From the NCBI RefSeq assembly GCF_027887165.1, contig NC_077232.1, positions 1,595,662 to 1,659,661 on the forward strand: a stretch of DNA of 64,000 nt, read 5' to 3'. The DNA comes from Monodelphis domestica (taxonomy: Eukaryota; Chordata; Mammalia; Didelphimorphia; Didelphidae). Position 1 is the first letter of the stretch, and each line of letters begins with the position of its first letter. This document shows, one piece after another, positions 24,870 through 36,839 of this stretch. The notes under the pieces were generated by a model. It was not told the origin of the DNA, made no database searches, and saw nothing but the letters and a program-made list of their open reading frames with translations. A program made the translations under genes and the position numbers.

Positions 24870-26300
24870 CCAGGAGTCTGAGGGCTCCAGAAGAGAGAGA
24901 GCAGGGCCGCGGGGCTCTGGGTGGCCGGGGTCCTCGGGCAAGGAGGCAGGACTCGCGGAGCCTCCAGGGGTGGGTGAAATTGTATCTCTTTCGGGTGGGA
25001 AAGAAGATCCAGAAGGGGAACTTGCAGGCGCGGCCGCACTTTCCCCCAGCCGAAAGCGGCCACATGCACACATTGTATCAGGACCGGACAGCCACCTCTC
25101 GGGCTTGTCCAGGCTCTGCCCAGCTGGGGGGGGGGGGGGGGGGAGTGCAGGACGGCCCGGGATGCTCCTGACGTTAAGGCAGGGGTCGGTCCTTCCTCCA
25201 AAAGGTTTCCAAAGGAGGCCCCGCCCCCGCCCACACTGGGGTCCACACTACTGGGAGCTCCTGGCTCGGACCGGGGAACAAGCTGACACTCCAGCACCAA
25301 CTTCTGTCCCTCCTCTCCGGCTCCCATTCCATTCCGCTGCAGGAACCACGCGCTCTACCTCGGAGCCCCTTCCATGTTGGGCCTCCAGCCCCGGGACTGC
25401 TGCCCCCTTTCCACCGTTTCCCAAACTAATTACCCCTTGGCTGGCTGCAGAACTCTCGGCGGGGGGCTCAGAGATCGGAGGTGTAGCAACAGGTGTAGCC
25501 AGAGGTGCTCTGAACTTCCTACTTCCCAGAGGCCTCTGCGCTACCTGCTGTCCCGGGGCTGGGCCGCTCCCTTCCTCCCCCCCTATCCCGGGAGGGCCGC
25601 CCCGCCCTGTGAGGGACTCCCCCCACCTCCTTCCCCGGGGACCGGGATTTTCTGTGCTCGCCAAATTTGGGGCTCCGGGCTTGTTGGTGTCGAGGGGAAA
25701 GAAAAGGGGCGCCGGGGACTCCTGGCTCCTCAGGTGCAAGCTGTGTTTGGCCTTAAAACAGTTTGGTGGCCGCAAAAAGATTCTCTTCTCCTCCCCCCTC
25801 TCCCCCGCAGAAAATGAGGGGGAAGAAAGAATCCGGGCGGGGCCAGGCTACCCACAGCCCCCAAAGCCGGTCGGGCTACCGGGTGAGGACCGAAGAAAAA
25901 GGCCAGCCCTGCGGGGGACTCAGGCGATCCCTCCGGCCCTGGTTATCCTCGGAACGGATTCCCGCCTCCGAGGAGCCTTCGGCCAGGAAGGAGTCCCTGG
26001 GCCTGTGGCGGTCAGGAGCCCTTGGGAACATTCCGAGGTCTGGGAGAGCTGTCGGGGGGCGGGGCTGGGGAGGGAAAGGCGGCGGCATCCCCTGGGCGCT
26101 GCCTGTCACCCCCTCCCCACCCCCTTCACGCAGGTAAAGATGAGGAAGGCCGGAGAGAGGAGGAAGCCCGCCTCCGGCAGCCCAGGCCCAGCTGTGGAGA
26201 AGGGCGGAGCTCCGACTGGGCGGGGCCCCATTTCTGGGCTCCTATGTGGGGTGGAGGGGAGGGGACTACCTGCATTGTCACCGCTTTGGAGCTGCGGTGA
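24870..26300. promoter_or_regulatory. CpG island (left arm, gene 1 promoter region)
   Basis: GC-rich sequence with many CpG dinucleotides, unlike the surrounding intronic and repeat DNA. It contains GC-box-like GGGGCGGGG strings near 26055 and 25210, an 18-base G run at 25126-25143, and the candidate gene 1 first exon. Part of it (about 25.1-25.6 kb) aligns in inverted orientation with 41.56-41.95 kb. It is likely the gene 1 promoter. Long open frames across it on both strands look like a by-product of GC richness. Confidence 0.6.
25490..25560 (-). promoter_or_regulatory. KZNF gene 1 candidate first exon / core promoter motif
   Basis: On the minus strand this carries a block around AGAGGCCTCTGGGAAGTAGG followed by GAAGTT, nearly the same as blocks at 40961-41000 and 41571-41610 on the plus strand. 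It lies inside a CpG-rich stretch upstream of the start-codon exon at the mirror position of the gene 2 first exon. ETS-like GGAAGT cores and a GGCCTC palindrome are present. I infer a 5' UTR exon or core promoter. The exact transcription start and donor were not resolved. Confidence 0.4.
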
Positions 26301-26861
26301 ATGTCTTCCTGGGGCTCCTTTTGTTCCCTTCTCCCGTGCCCTCTGCCCCAGCCCGGGCTGGAAGCCTCCGGACTTCCTGACTCTCCTCCCCCGATGCATC
26401 CCCCTTTCCCGATTCCCAGTCGTGTCTTCCTTCTTGGCTCCTCTCTCCCCTGTTCCCTTCTCACTTACTCTCTGCTCGGACCCCAGCAAGGCCATGGCTG
26501 GAGGCCACGCTTGCACACTCCCCCCCGCCAGTTTCACATCTGCAGGAGATTGAACAGGACCCCCTGGCCCCGAGAGGATGGCTGGAAGGCCGTCCAACCC
26601 AACCACCCCTGCGGGCGGGCGGGCATCAGAGTGTCCCTGCCTGGAGGGGACTCACAGGGCAGGCAGAACAGCTCCCAGCTGGGAGGGGAAGGCAGAGAGA
26701 AGGCTGCTTTTGGAGGGTGCCTCAGTCATTAGAATTCCAATTGGGCAAATGGAAGGAAAGGACTCCAGGGGCAAGAAACTCCACAAAACAATCAAAGCCC
26801 AGAGAATGACCAAATGGAAAAAAATGTGTACTAGATGTCATCAGAAAAGCAGCTGAGAGCA

Positions 26862-28911
26862 CTTCTGGGTAAACATGGCAGCAGTCTAGGCGCAGGACTC
26901 TTCCTCAGCACCCACCGATATAGTAGTAGTAGTCGTCTCTCGGTAACCAAGGATTGTCTTTGTGCGCTTTCATCTGTGATGTAGATGAGTGCACAAAAAC
27001 ACTTGTGCGTGAAGGAGATTTAAGTGGAAAAGTCCATGCATAGAGACAGTCCCAGTCTCTCGGCAGCCTGGGTCCAGTGGCACCCAGACTGGTGGACTTC
27101 CTCAGCTGCATTGAGTGGCTGTGTTGTCCTTTGTGCTCCAACACGTCCTAAGCACTCCACAGTGCTTTGCTGCATCGCCATCTCAGCCGTTGAACCTTCT
27201 TATTGGTTTCTTCTGTCTGTTCCGCCGAAGCAGTCTTCACATGCTGGGTGAACCCTGGTTTACCAGGGGTCAACGACCCAATGGCTACCCTCACAAGGTT
27301 TGGCCGGCCTGTTGAAGCCATTGCCCGGGGTGTGACCGCTGCTGCATGCTAGCAGCTTCTAGGAGCCACAAGTGAGAGCTGCGTATCAGGTGAGGGTCAG
27401 AGGCTGGAGAGCTGCCCTAGGAGGGCACAACAAGCCCTCCATACCAAAGATATTACTCCTCCCTGAGCACCCCATACACCCCACCCACTGATATAGACTA
27501 CCTCAAAAGACCAAAAAACCCAAATTCATATGAAAGAAGGGACTCTATAGCAGGGTGCAGCAGTGAAGGTAAGTGGGATTTGGGCATTTCCACACTATAA
27601 GGAGGTGAAAAAGCTCCCACCAAAACCTGAGCTGATCTACCCTCCCCCACCTACAGAGCCAGAGTCAGAGCCAGAGTGTGCCAGGATCAGCAAATGATCG
27701 AGGGACACCTCTAAAATGAGTAGGGGCACCTCTAGGTCCTTGGGAGCTAAGACCACCAAAGACCTACCCCTGAGGGTGGCTACACCTGAAACCCCAGCAG
27801 GCTGAAGAGCGCAGATCATGGGCACTCAGGGGAAGATAGCACAGAGAAGGGCAGCAAACAGCAGAAGCTGCAGAGATTCCAGAGCTTGCCTCAGGCAAAA
27901 TCCTTGTTCCTTAACGCCATACTCAGAGATCCTGCCCATCTCACTCAGATTTCTGACTGAAAAGGGAAGGAAAAACCTTCACAGTGATGGCAAATAGTGC
28001 CCAGGAACAACAATTTCCCTCCACTAAGAAAAACAAGAGGACAGAAAGGAGGATCAGTGGAATAGATTTGGGGTAAGTGACCTCAGCAAGAAAGTCTATG
28101 ATAAGCCCAAAGATACCAACTTTTGGGATGAAAATCCACTATTCGATAAAAATTGCTGGGAAAATTGGAAGACAATATGGGAGAGATTAGGCTTGGATCA
28201 ACACCTCACACCCTACACCAAGATAAACTCAGAATGGGTGAATGACCTGAGTATAAAGAAGGAAACTATAAGCAAATTAGGTGAACACAGAATAGTATAC
28301 ATGTCAGACCTTTGGGAAGGGAAAGATTTAAAACCAAGCAAGACTTAGAAACTGAGTCACAAAATGTTAAATAAATAATTTTGACTACATCAAATTAAAA
28401 AGGTTTTGTACAAACAAAACCAATGTAACCAAATTAGAAGGGAAGCAATAAATTGGGGAACAATCTTCATAACAAAAACCTCTGACAAAGGTTTAATTAC
28501 TCAAATTTATAAAGAGCTAAATCAATTGTACAAAAAATCAAGCCATTCTCCAATTGAAAAATGGGCAAGGGACATGACTAGGCAATTTTCAGTTAAAGAA
28601 ATCAAAACTATTAATAAGCACATGAAAAAGTGTTCTAAATCTCTTATAATCAGAGAGATGCAAATCAAAACAACTCTGAGGTATCACCTCACACCTAGCA
28701 GATTAGCCAACATGATAGCAAAGGAAAGTAATGAATGCTGGAGGGGATGTGGCAAAGTAGGGACATTAATCTGCTGGTGGAGTTGTGAATGGATCCAACC
28801 ATTCTGGAGGGCAATTTGAAACTATGCCCAAAGGGCGCTAAAAGACTGTCTGCCCTTTGATCCAGCCATAGCACTGCTGGTTTGCACCCCAAAGAGATAA
28901 TAAGGAAAAAG
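26862..28911 (+). mobile_element. Internally deleted L1, 5' part
   Basis: L1 5' UTR from CTGGGTAAACATGGCAGCAG to the ORF1 start ATG near 27985 (MANSAQEQQFPSTKKNK). After about 20 codons it passes directly into the C-terminal third of ORF2 (LFDKNCWENW-, [14 protein letters not shown]-, [19 protein letters not shown]- and [11 protein letters not shown]-type stretches). Most of ORF1 and the endonuclease and RT domains are absent. The 5' UTR holds the repeat 26924-27483. The 3' end resumes at 30350 after a solo LTR. Confidence 0.85.
26924..27483 (-). repeat. Unclassified ~560-bp retro-repeat, copy 1
   Basis: Inserted in an L1 5' UTR and flanked by CCCACCGATATAG (26911-26923) and CCCACTGATATAG (27484-27496), a 13-bp target duplication with one change. 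A TAG triplet run lies at the left edge. A related copy in the opposite orientation is at 47829-48415. The orientation given assumes the triplet run is the 3' tail. Confidence 0.75.
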
Positions 28912-30349
28912 TGTATTTTAATTTAAAATCCAGGAATTTCTGATTTTTCTTTGAGATTGTACTTTTATAAAAATCTAAGATTTTGATTTTGTTTGAGAAA
29001 AAGATCTTCAAGAAAGAAGCTTGAAACTCCTAAATCCAGAGAATGAATTGTTGCAGAAAGATGCAGAAAACTCACACTACATCAAGAAGATCAAGAATGA
29101 ACTTTGGATATGGTTGATTGAACTGAACTTTGATTGAACATTTATTGTAAATGTACACATTTATGCTAAAAGGGACTGGCCCTAATTTGGCTTTCTGTCA
29201 ATGAGCCCAGCAAAACATTGGTTTTGCTTTCTTTTCTATTTCCTCCCTCACTACTCTATTTTCCTCTTAGAAAATTGAATATTGTGTATATCTATAGTTA
29301 GAAGTGCATTTAGAACTACAAAATGATTATGTTAAATGATCAATGGGGAGACTAGTCTCCCAATGATCATCAGGAGGGATTGTGAATGTCGAAATTTCTC
29401 GGACTTGTGAATGTTAAAAGATTCTCAGACTCTACCTTAGAACATTTGGTTAAGGCCATTCCCCATTTTAAACAATGAAGCTACTTAGATCTAAAATGTG
29501 AGAACTCTACTTAGATCAGAAATGGGAAGACCTCTACTCCACCCATACTTAGGACTGCCTTAGGGAAGAAAATTCCTTGCAGAACAATGAAAAGTACTTA
29601 AACCCATACTTAACTTGTGAACTTAAAAGGAGCAAAGAGGAAAAAAAACTTACACAGGGATTCTAACCTACTCAGGTGTGGATTACTAAAGGGATTAATC
29701 TACTCAGGTGTGAATTCAGAATGGGCTGTCCTTTGGAAAACATCTACTGTGATTGGTAGATGGAAGAACTTAGGGGAGGTAACATAGGAGAAAACCCGCT
29801 ATATAAGAAAAAGGACAGACTGTTGAAAAAAAATCTCTTGAGATATACAGGCTCTTGAGAGACAATCTCTAAGGAGGTCTTTCAAGGGAGGCTGACTCTG
29901 GCTGGAACTCCCTCTGGGGAGACTCTGTCCCCCTGAATCCTCACTTGAACAGATCTTATGGTGAGTGATTAGGACTGACTGATCTTTTTCTTTTAGGGCT
30001 TAAGCCTGGGTTGGCCAGGGCTGCCTGGGCCGGTCTATTCTTTTCTCATTTATTTCCCTTTTCTCTCTCTCTCTCTTTCTTTGATTCCTCATTGTATTAT
30101 TAATTAAATTCTCTATAAACCCAGTTGACTTGGGTATATTCATAATTGGGAATATTTCCCTGGCGACCACCTTATATTTGATTTAAAACAAGACACTGTA
30201 GTGAAAACATATTTTCTGCGGTCATAATTTACTCACCCACTCTTATATCTACTACAATTTATATCTTCCACTATTTTACTCACTACAGTTTACAACCTCA
30301 ACCATTTTAACTCTTACAGTTTATGCCTCCCATTCTTTTAAATATAACA
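28912..30349 (+). mobile_element. Solo LTR (ERV), 1.4 kb, inserted in L1
   Basis: TG...CA ends and the 4-bp target duplication AAAG on both sides (28908-28911 and 30350-30353). It splits the L1 string GGAAAAAGACCTGTACAAG that is continuous in the copy at 34380. The polyadenylation-like region is ATTAATTAAATTCTCTATAAAC. Fossil. Confidence 0.8.
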
Positions 30350-30985
30350 AAAGACTTGTACAAGAATATTCATAGCTGTGCTCTTTGTGGTGGCAAAAAA
30401 TTGGAAAATATGGGGATGCCCTTCAATTGGGGAATGGCTGAACAAATTGTGGTATATGTTGGTGATGGAACACTATTGTGCTCAAAGGAATAATAAAGTG
30501 GAGGAATTCCATGGGGACTGGGAGGACCTCCAGGAAGTGATGCAGAGCGAAAGGAGCAGAACCAGGAGAACATGATACACAGAGACTGATACACTGTGGT
30601 ACAATCAAATGTAATGAACTTCTCCATTAGTGGTAATGCAGTGATCCTGAACAACCTGGAGGGGTCTGTGAGAAAGAACACCATCCACATTCAGAGGAAG
30701 AACTGTGGGAGTAGAAACGCTGAAGAAAAACAACTGCTTGATTGCATGGGTGGAGGGGACATGGCTGGGGATGTAGACTCTAAATGAACATCCTAGTGCA
30801 AACATCAACAACATGGAAATGGGTCCTGATCAAGGACACGTGTAATACCCAGTGGAATTGCGCATCCGCTATGGGAGGGGTGGGGAGAGGGAAGGGAGGA
30901 ATAGAATATGATTTTTTTAACCAAGGAATGTTTGAAATTGACCAAATTAAAATTTAAAAAATTAATTTAATTTTTAAAAAAAGAA
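30350..30985 (+). mobile_element. L1 3' end (continuation of 26862-28911)
   Basis: End of ORF2 and the 3' UTR with GGAACACTATTGTGCTCAAA, GTGATGCAGAGCGAAAGGAG and a final A/T-rich tail. It matches 34267-35001. Confidence 0.85.
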
Positions 30986-31728
30986 AGAAATGGCATTAGC
31001 CTGGGAATTTTGTGCCAGGAACATGGAGACCACTTTAGGCCACTTGGGTACTACAATAAACGTTTAGACTCTGTGACAAAAGGACTACTGCCATGCCTGA
31101 GACCCATAGTGGCACTTCTGATTTACTGGAACTAGTAGAAGAGGTGACATTAGAATCCCCTTTAACCCTGCATCAGTCCCCCATGCAATAGAGGTACTTT
31201 TAAACTCTCATCATTTCTAGCATTTTTCCACAAGCCGCCTTACAAAATTGGAGGCCTCTTTCCCATCTAAGTCCAATATTATTATTTCCAGACCCTCAAT
31301 CCGGCCACTTTCTTGTCAGAAAGGGAGGGAAGTGACAAAGCTTACACTGAAGGGCATGATTATGTTAACACTATTGAATCTATTTTAAGTTCACAAGAGG
31401 ATCTCTGGGGAAAGGAACTGGAGGATCCAGATTTTTCCTGGTACGCAGATGGCTCTTGTCTCTGAAATGACTCTGGCATGTTAGTAGCCAGATACACCAT
31501 CACCACCACCATGGAGGTCATTGAAGTGGGACCCCTGCCTTCAGCATCTTCCACTTAGTAGGCCCTGCTGGAGGTAGTAACCAGAGCTTGACAGCTAGCA
31601 GAAGGAAAGGGGGTAAATATATTCATGAATAGCAGGTATGCATTTGGGGTGGCTCATGATTTTGGAATATTATGGAAGCACAGGGAGTATTTGACTTCCT
31701 CTGGAACCCCTATTAATAATGGAGCACA

Positions 31729-31935
31729 GGGGGCAGCTGGGTATCTCAGTGGATGGAGAGCCAGTCCTAGAGACAGGAGGTCCTAGGTTCAAATCTGGTC
31801 TCAGACACTTCCCAGCTGTGTGACCCTGGGCAAGTCACTTGACCCCCATTGCCTAGCTCTTACCACACTTCTGCCTTGGAGCCAATACATAGTATTGACT
31901 CCAAGACGGAAGGTAAGGGTTTAAAAAAAAAAAAG
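31729..31935 (+). repeat. Marsupial tRNA-derived SINE with target duplication
   Basis: Full-length, flanked by AATGGAGCACA at 31718-31728 and 31936-31946. The 11-bp duplication and A-tail indicate L1-driven insertion into the pol fossil. Confidence 0.95.
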
Positions 31936-32085
31936 AATGGAGCACAAGTCCAGAGTTCCAAGGCACTCACGGGAGAACTCTCCACACACAAGAGGAAACG
32001 CTGTAGCCGATCAGGATGCCAAGGAAGCTTCCTGGCAGCTCCCAGTTACAAGAGCATTGCCCCCTATTGAAATTCTCATAGGCAT

Positions 32086-32389
32086 TGTAAAAAATGGAGA
32101 TTTGAACCCCGGACTTCAATTCCCAGAGGTTCTTGGTAGCTCCCAGAGTTCTCTATAATCCCACTGGAGGTCCTCACCTGGGCTGAGAGCAAAAGGGGTA
32201 TTTAAACTGACTGTACGGCCTCTCCTGCTCTCTCGGCTTCCGCTTCTGGGCACATGCGGCTCTCTACCAGGCAGGCAAGATGTAGGTTGCAGTGCTTTTC
32301 CTTATTTTGTATTTTCTTTATTTCTTAATCTTTAATAAACCTCATAAAATAGAATACTCTTAATAGAGAAGCTAATTTTCATCTTAACA
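32086..32389 (+). mobile_element. Solo LTR (ERV), 304 bp
   Basis: TG...CA ends, target duplication GCAT (32082-32085 and 32390-32393), TATA-like GGTATTTAAAC and AATAAA. Fossil. Confidence 0.85.
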
Positions 32390-32424
32390 GCATCCGTGCC
32401 GCAATGTCAGTTGGCACCTTCTAC

Positions 32425-33430
32425 ATTTTATCTCATTTGATCCTGGGGGTGAGGGTGAGATGGGGGCAAAGGGTCCCCTAGATACCCAAATCCCTAGAGG
32501 AATCCCAGGTCAAAGATTGCATGAGGAATTTCCTCATCTTGTGCAACTGAAGAGATGGCTGAATAAACAAAGGCTCTCTGCCTCTTTTTTCAGATGCATT
32601 TAAACCAGTTTTATGATAGTGGTCTGAGCACAGAGGGATGCATGCCTTCCGTTTGTACCTCAAACATCACTAGGTTCCTCAAGATGGGCAGCTCACCCAC
32701 CTTTATGCTCAGGATGTCATAATCGATGTACACCAGTGCTCCTGCCCCCAGACTCCAAGGCACCTCACTACGGCACCTAACCTCCCTGGTTTATCCCCAT
32801 TCTTTGTCCCCCTCCACACCTTTCTTTCTAAGTCACAGAGATCCTATTCCTTTAGGATATAGAACTCCTGGACTCCTTTTCTTCAGGGAGGCAGACTTTG
32901 ACCTGCAACTGCCTCCCAGTCATTCGACCTCATAAATTCCTCAATTTTTAAAGATAAGACCTTGGAGGCTGTTCATTCTTTGAAAGAGAGTACCCCTCCC
33001 AAACCAGAACCAGATTAATCTCAAGCTCTCCCACAACAGGAGTGAGGAGACACATAGACAGAATGTGTTGAGATACACTCCCAGCAAAAAAAATACTCAT
33101 AATGATAAATGAGGCAAGCAGCAGGGGTGGGACGGTGAAAAATAACAAAATGGCGGGAGGGCAGGCTTAACACAATTTATCTTCGCTATCTTAAATCTTA
33201 TCCCATCCTCATAAGCCAGGAAGGTGGGTTTTAAAATTAATAGCCAATATTCTAAGTATTCTATTTAATAAGATTTACCAATAATAACACAAAAAAGTAG
33301 AGGGAAAAGGTGCTAGGTAACCCAGCCTGGCTCATGGAGAAGAAAGAGAGCCAGGCAGAGCCTCAGAACTTATAACCCAAACGTGGACAAAGAGAAAAGC
33401 ATTCTGGGTAATACAGAAAGGAATTTAGGG
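32425..33430. other. Spacer DNA, unassigned
   Basis: No coding signal. 33170-33430 may be a minus-strand LTR fragment (AATAGCCAATATTCTAAGTAT ... AGCATTCTGGGTAATAC), not delimited. Confidence 0.35.
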
Positions 33431-34250
33431 TCCTTAGTACAAAGTACAAAATCTCCGTGTATACATGGGTGATTTTCTCTCATTCATATTCACAGTTATG
33501 ATTACTAACTGTGTGTTTCCCTCTATCTTAATTTCCCCTGTTTCTCCTTTTCTTCCTCTCCTTTCAGCCTTTCCCTGTACATAAATATTCTTGTTTCTGA
33601 CCACCAGCTCCCCAAGTTCACCCAACCTTTTTGTCCAGCCCCCACTTTTCTCATTCCCTCTCCCCTTGTTACTTCCCTGTATGGTAAGATGGATTTCTGA
33701 AGTTCATTGTGTGTGGATATTATTCCCTCTTTGCACCACTTCCAATAAGAGAAAAGTTCAAGCACTGCCCTCTCACCACCGCCATTTTCCCTTCTACTGT
33801 ATTGCTTCTTACTCACCTCCTCATGTGAGATAATTTACTCCCAGGTTTCTCTTCTTTGTTCTTTTCCCACTGTATTCCTATCTTCACACCTTCATTTTGT
33901 TTTGCATTTTTGTTTGTTTGTTTTGGATATCATCCCATCATATTTGAACTTCCTCCCTGTTCTTTGTCTAGGTATGTTCCTATTCTTTACTTAGCATTTT
34001 TTAAGGACAGTTCTTCCCTTGGTGGAGAGTTTGATAAAGAGAAGAAATGAGTTCCTGAAGGGGTTGGAAGAATTTTCTTCTCCAATAAGGGGAGGAGAGG
34101 TACTGAAGAAGACATTCAGTTCTTGCAAAGAGGCATCAGGCTCAAAGGCAGAGGTATGATGTAAATATAAGAAAATGGAGTGATTTATATTCTTCCCCAA
34201 ATCTACTATCTAGAATCTTGACAAGAGCTCAATGAGGGGGACTTTGTTTG
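33430..34250. other. Pyrimidine-rich spacer DNA, unassigned
   Basis: Long T/C-rich plus strand with no protein motif. It may be derived from an old LINE 3' region. I cannot place it. Confidence 0.35.
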
Positions 34251-34266
34251 TTAAAGAAACTGAGGA

Positions 34267-35001
34267 ATCCAACCATTCTGGAGGGCAATTTGGAACTATG
34301 CCCAAAGGGTGATAAAAGACTGTCTGCCCTTTGATCCAGCCATAGCACTGCTGGGTTTGTACCCCAAACAGATAATAAGGAAAAAGACCTGTACAAGAAT
34401 ATTCATAGCTGCGCTCTTTGTGGTGGCCAAAAACTGGAAAATGAGAGGATGCCCTTTGATTGGGGAATGGCTGAGCAAATTGTGGTATATGTTGATGATG
34501 GAATACTATTGTGCTAAAAGGAATAATAAAGTGGAGGAATTCCATGGAGACTGGAACAACCTCCAGGAAGTGATGCAGAGCGAAAGGAGCAGAACCAGGA
34601 AAACATTGTACACAGAGACTAATACACTGTGGTACAATCGAAGGTGATGGACTTCTCCATTAGTGGCGATGCAGTGATCCTGAACAATCTTCAGGGATCT
34701 AAAAAACACTATCCACAAGCAGAGGATAAACTGTGGGAGTAAAAACAGCGATGAAAAGCAACTGCTTGACTACAGGGGTGGAGGGGATATGACTGAGGAG
34801 AGACTCTAAATGAACACTCTAATGCAAATACCAACAACATGGAAATGGGTTTGAATCAAGAACACATGTGATACCCAATGGAATCGCGTGTGGGCTATGG
34901 GAGAGGTGGTGGGAGGGGGGAGGGAAGAAAAGAAAATGATCTTTGTTTCCAATGAATAATGTTTGGAAATGACCAAATAAAAATTAAAAAGATTAAAAAA
35001 A
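34267..35001 (+). mobile_element. 5'-truncated L1 insertion
   Basis: The last part of ORF2 and the complete 3' UTR, ending in an A-rich tail, flanked by a perfect 14-bp duplication AAAGAAACTGAGGA (34253-34266 and 35002-35015). The insertion split a MIR-like element whose remainder continues at 35002-35085. One of the younger insertions here. Confidence 0.93.
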
Positions 35002-35639
35002 AAAGAAACTGAGGAAAACAGGTTAAATGACTTTCCAGAGTCACATGCTAGTAGTGTGAGGCTGGATTAGAACCCAGATCTTCATGATCGTCTACCATTC
35101 ATGGCTCCATCAACATTCTCTTGGTGTGCCAATCTTCCCACAGACCCTCCAAGTTTTCAGAGTAAGTGGTGAAGCCTCAATGTTGCTGTTTTGCTTTTTC
35201 TTTTATTGGTGATCTGGAACATTTTGTTCATGTGTTTATGAATACTTGGTCATTCTCCTTTTGAGAACTCTTTGCTTATATCCATGACCATTTATTTAGT
35301 GGGGAATGGTTATTAGACTTGTGTTTATTCATTGTTTCTAAAGCTTGGATATCAAACCCTTATCAGACAGGGGCTCCATCCAATCACTCCCTTTCTTATC
35401 CTGGACACATTGTGATAGAGGAATAATCAAGAGACTCTAATACATATTTAGGTCATCTGGACAGCAGCTTTTCAGTTTCAAGTAATCAAAATTCTTTACT
35501 TCATTTTCGTAATTGCCTCTGTGCCTTGTTTTGCTAAGAATACATCTTCTACCTAGAGCTGTCAGAGCTGTTTGATCTGTATCTCTTCTAATTTTTTTAC
35601 GTATACTATTTAATATTAAGATCATATATCCTTATAGGC

Positions 35640-36780
35640 TGGAGACTCTGATGTCAGGTCAGAATGGTCAGAATCTAATTTTTTCCAAACTGCTTTCTAA
35701 TTTCATAACTTTAAACGTGAATGGGATGAACTCACCCATAAAACGTATATGAATACCAGAGTGGATTAGAATCCAAAATCCTACCATATGTTGTCTTCAA
35801 GAAACACACATGAGGCAAGTAGATACTCACAATGTTAGAATTAAAGGGGAGTAAGACCTTTTGGGCCTCAACTGATAGAAAGAAGGCAGGAGTTGCAATC
35901 ATGATATCTGACAAAGCCAAAGCAAAAATAGACCTCATTAAAAGGGATAGGGAAGGTAAATACATCCTGATAAAAGGGAGTATAAACAATGAGGAAATAT
36001 AACTAATCAACACGTATGCACCAAATGGTATAGCACCCAAATTTCTAATGGAGAAACTAGGAGAATTGAAGGAGGAAATCGATAGTAAAACTATATTAAT
36101 GGGAGATCTGAACCAACCACTATCAAATTTAGAGAAATCAAATAAAAAATAAATATAAAGAGATAAAAGATGCGAATGAAATCTTAGAAAAATTAGAGTT
36201 AATAGATATATGGAGAAAAATAAATAGGGACACAAAGGAATACACCTTCTTTTCAGCAGCACATGACACATTCACAAAGATTGACCATACACTATGTCAT
36301 AAAAACATGGCATACAAATGCAGAAAAGCAGAAATAATAAATGCAACTTTTTCAGATCATAAGGCAATAAAAATAATGATCAGTAAGGGCACATGGAGAG
36401 CCAAATTAAAAGTCAATTAGAAATTAAATAACATGATACTCCAAAATCGGTTAGAGAACAAATCATAGAAACAATAATTTCTTCAAGGAAAATGACAACA
36501 GTGAGATATCCTTTCAAACCTTATGGGATGCAGCCAAAGCAATACTCAGAGGAAAATTCATATCCTTGAATGCATATATTAACAAATTAGGGAGGGAGAG
36601 ATCAATGAATTGGACATGCAAATCAAAAAACTTGAAAGAGAACAAATTAAAAACCCCCAGAAGAAAACCAAATTAGAGTTCCTAAAAATTAAGGGAGAAA
36701 TTAATAAAATTGAAAGTGATAGAACTATTGAACTAATAAAAAAGACTAATAAAAAGAAAAAATAAAAAGAACTAATAAAA
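35640..36780 (+). mobile_element. L1 ORF2 endonuclease and linker fragment
   Basis: Broken frames for the endonuclease: LNVNGMNSPIKR, then NPTICCLQETHMR; later the GEINRDTKEYTFFSAAHDT-like stretch and region up to the RT. Several stops and gaps. Confidence 0.75.
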
Positions 36781-36782
36781 AA

Positions 36783-36838
36783 GTCAATACACAGTATTGC
36801 CTCCAAGACGGAAGGTAAGGGTTTAAAAAAAAAAAAAA
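36783..36838 (+). repeat. SINE 3' end fragment
   Basis: TCAATACACAGTATTGCCTC ... GGAAGGTAAGGGTTT and an A-tail: the terminal 50 bp of the marsupial SINE. Confidence 0.85.
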
Positions 36839-36839
36839 G

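Larger units (their letters stand above)
30990..32420 (+). mobile_element. Gammaretrovirus-like pol fossil with nested insertions
   Basis: Degraded pol covering the RT connection and RNase H regions (a WYADGSCL-like motif and a SRYAFGVAHDFG-like motif). A SINE (31729-31935) and a solo LTR (32086-32389) are inserted in it. No gag or env was seen beside it. Broken many times; an old fossil of class I ERV type. Confidence 0.7.

Noticed and set aside
24778-26553. A 591-codon open frame over the left CpG island
   Set aside because: Low-complexity P/G/R-rich translation with no domain. Other frames are also open and GC-rich DNA has few stops. It overlaps a likely promoter.
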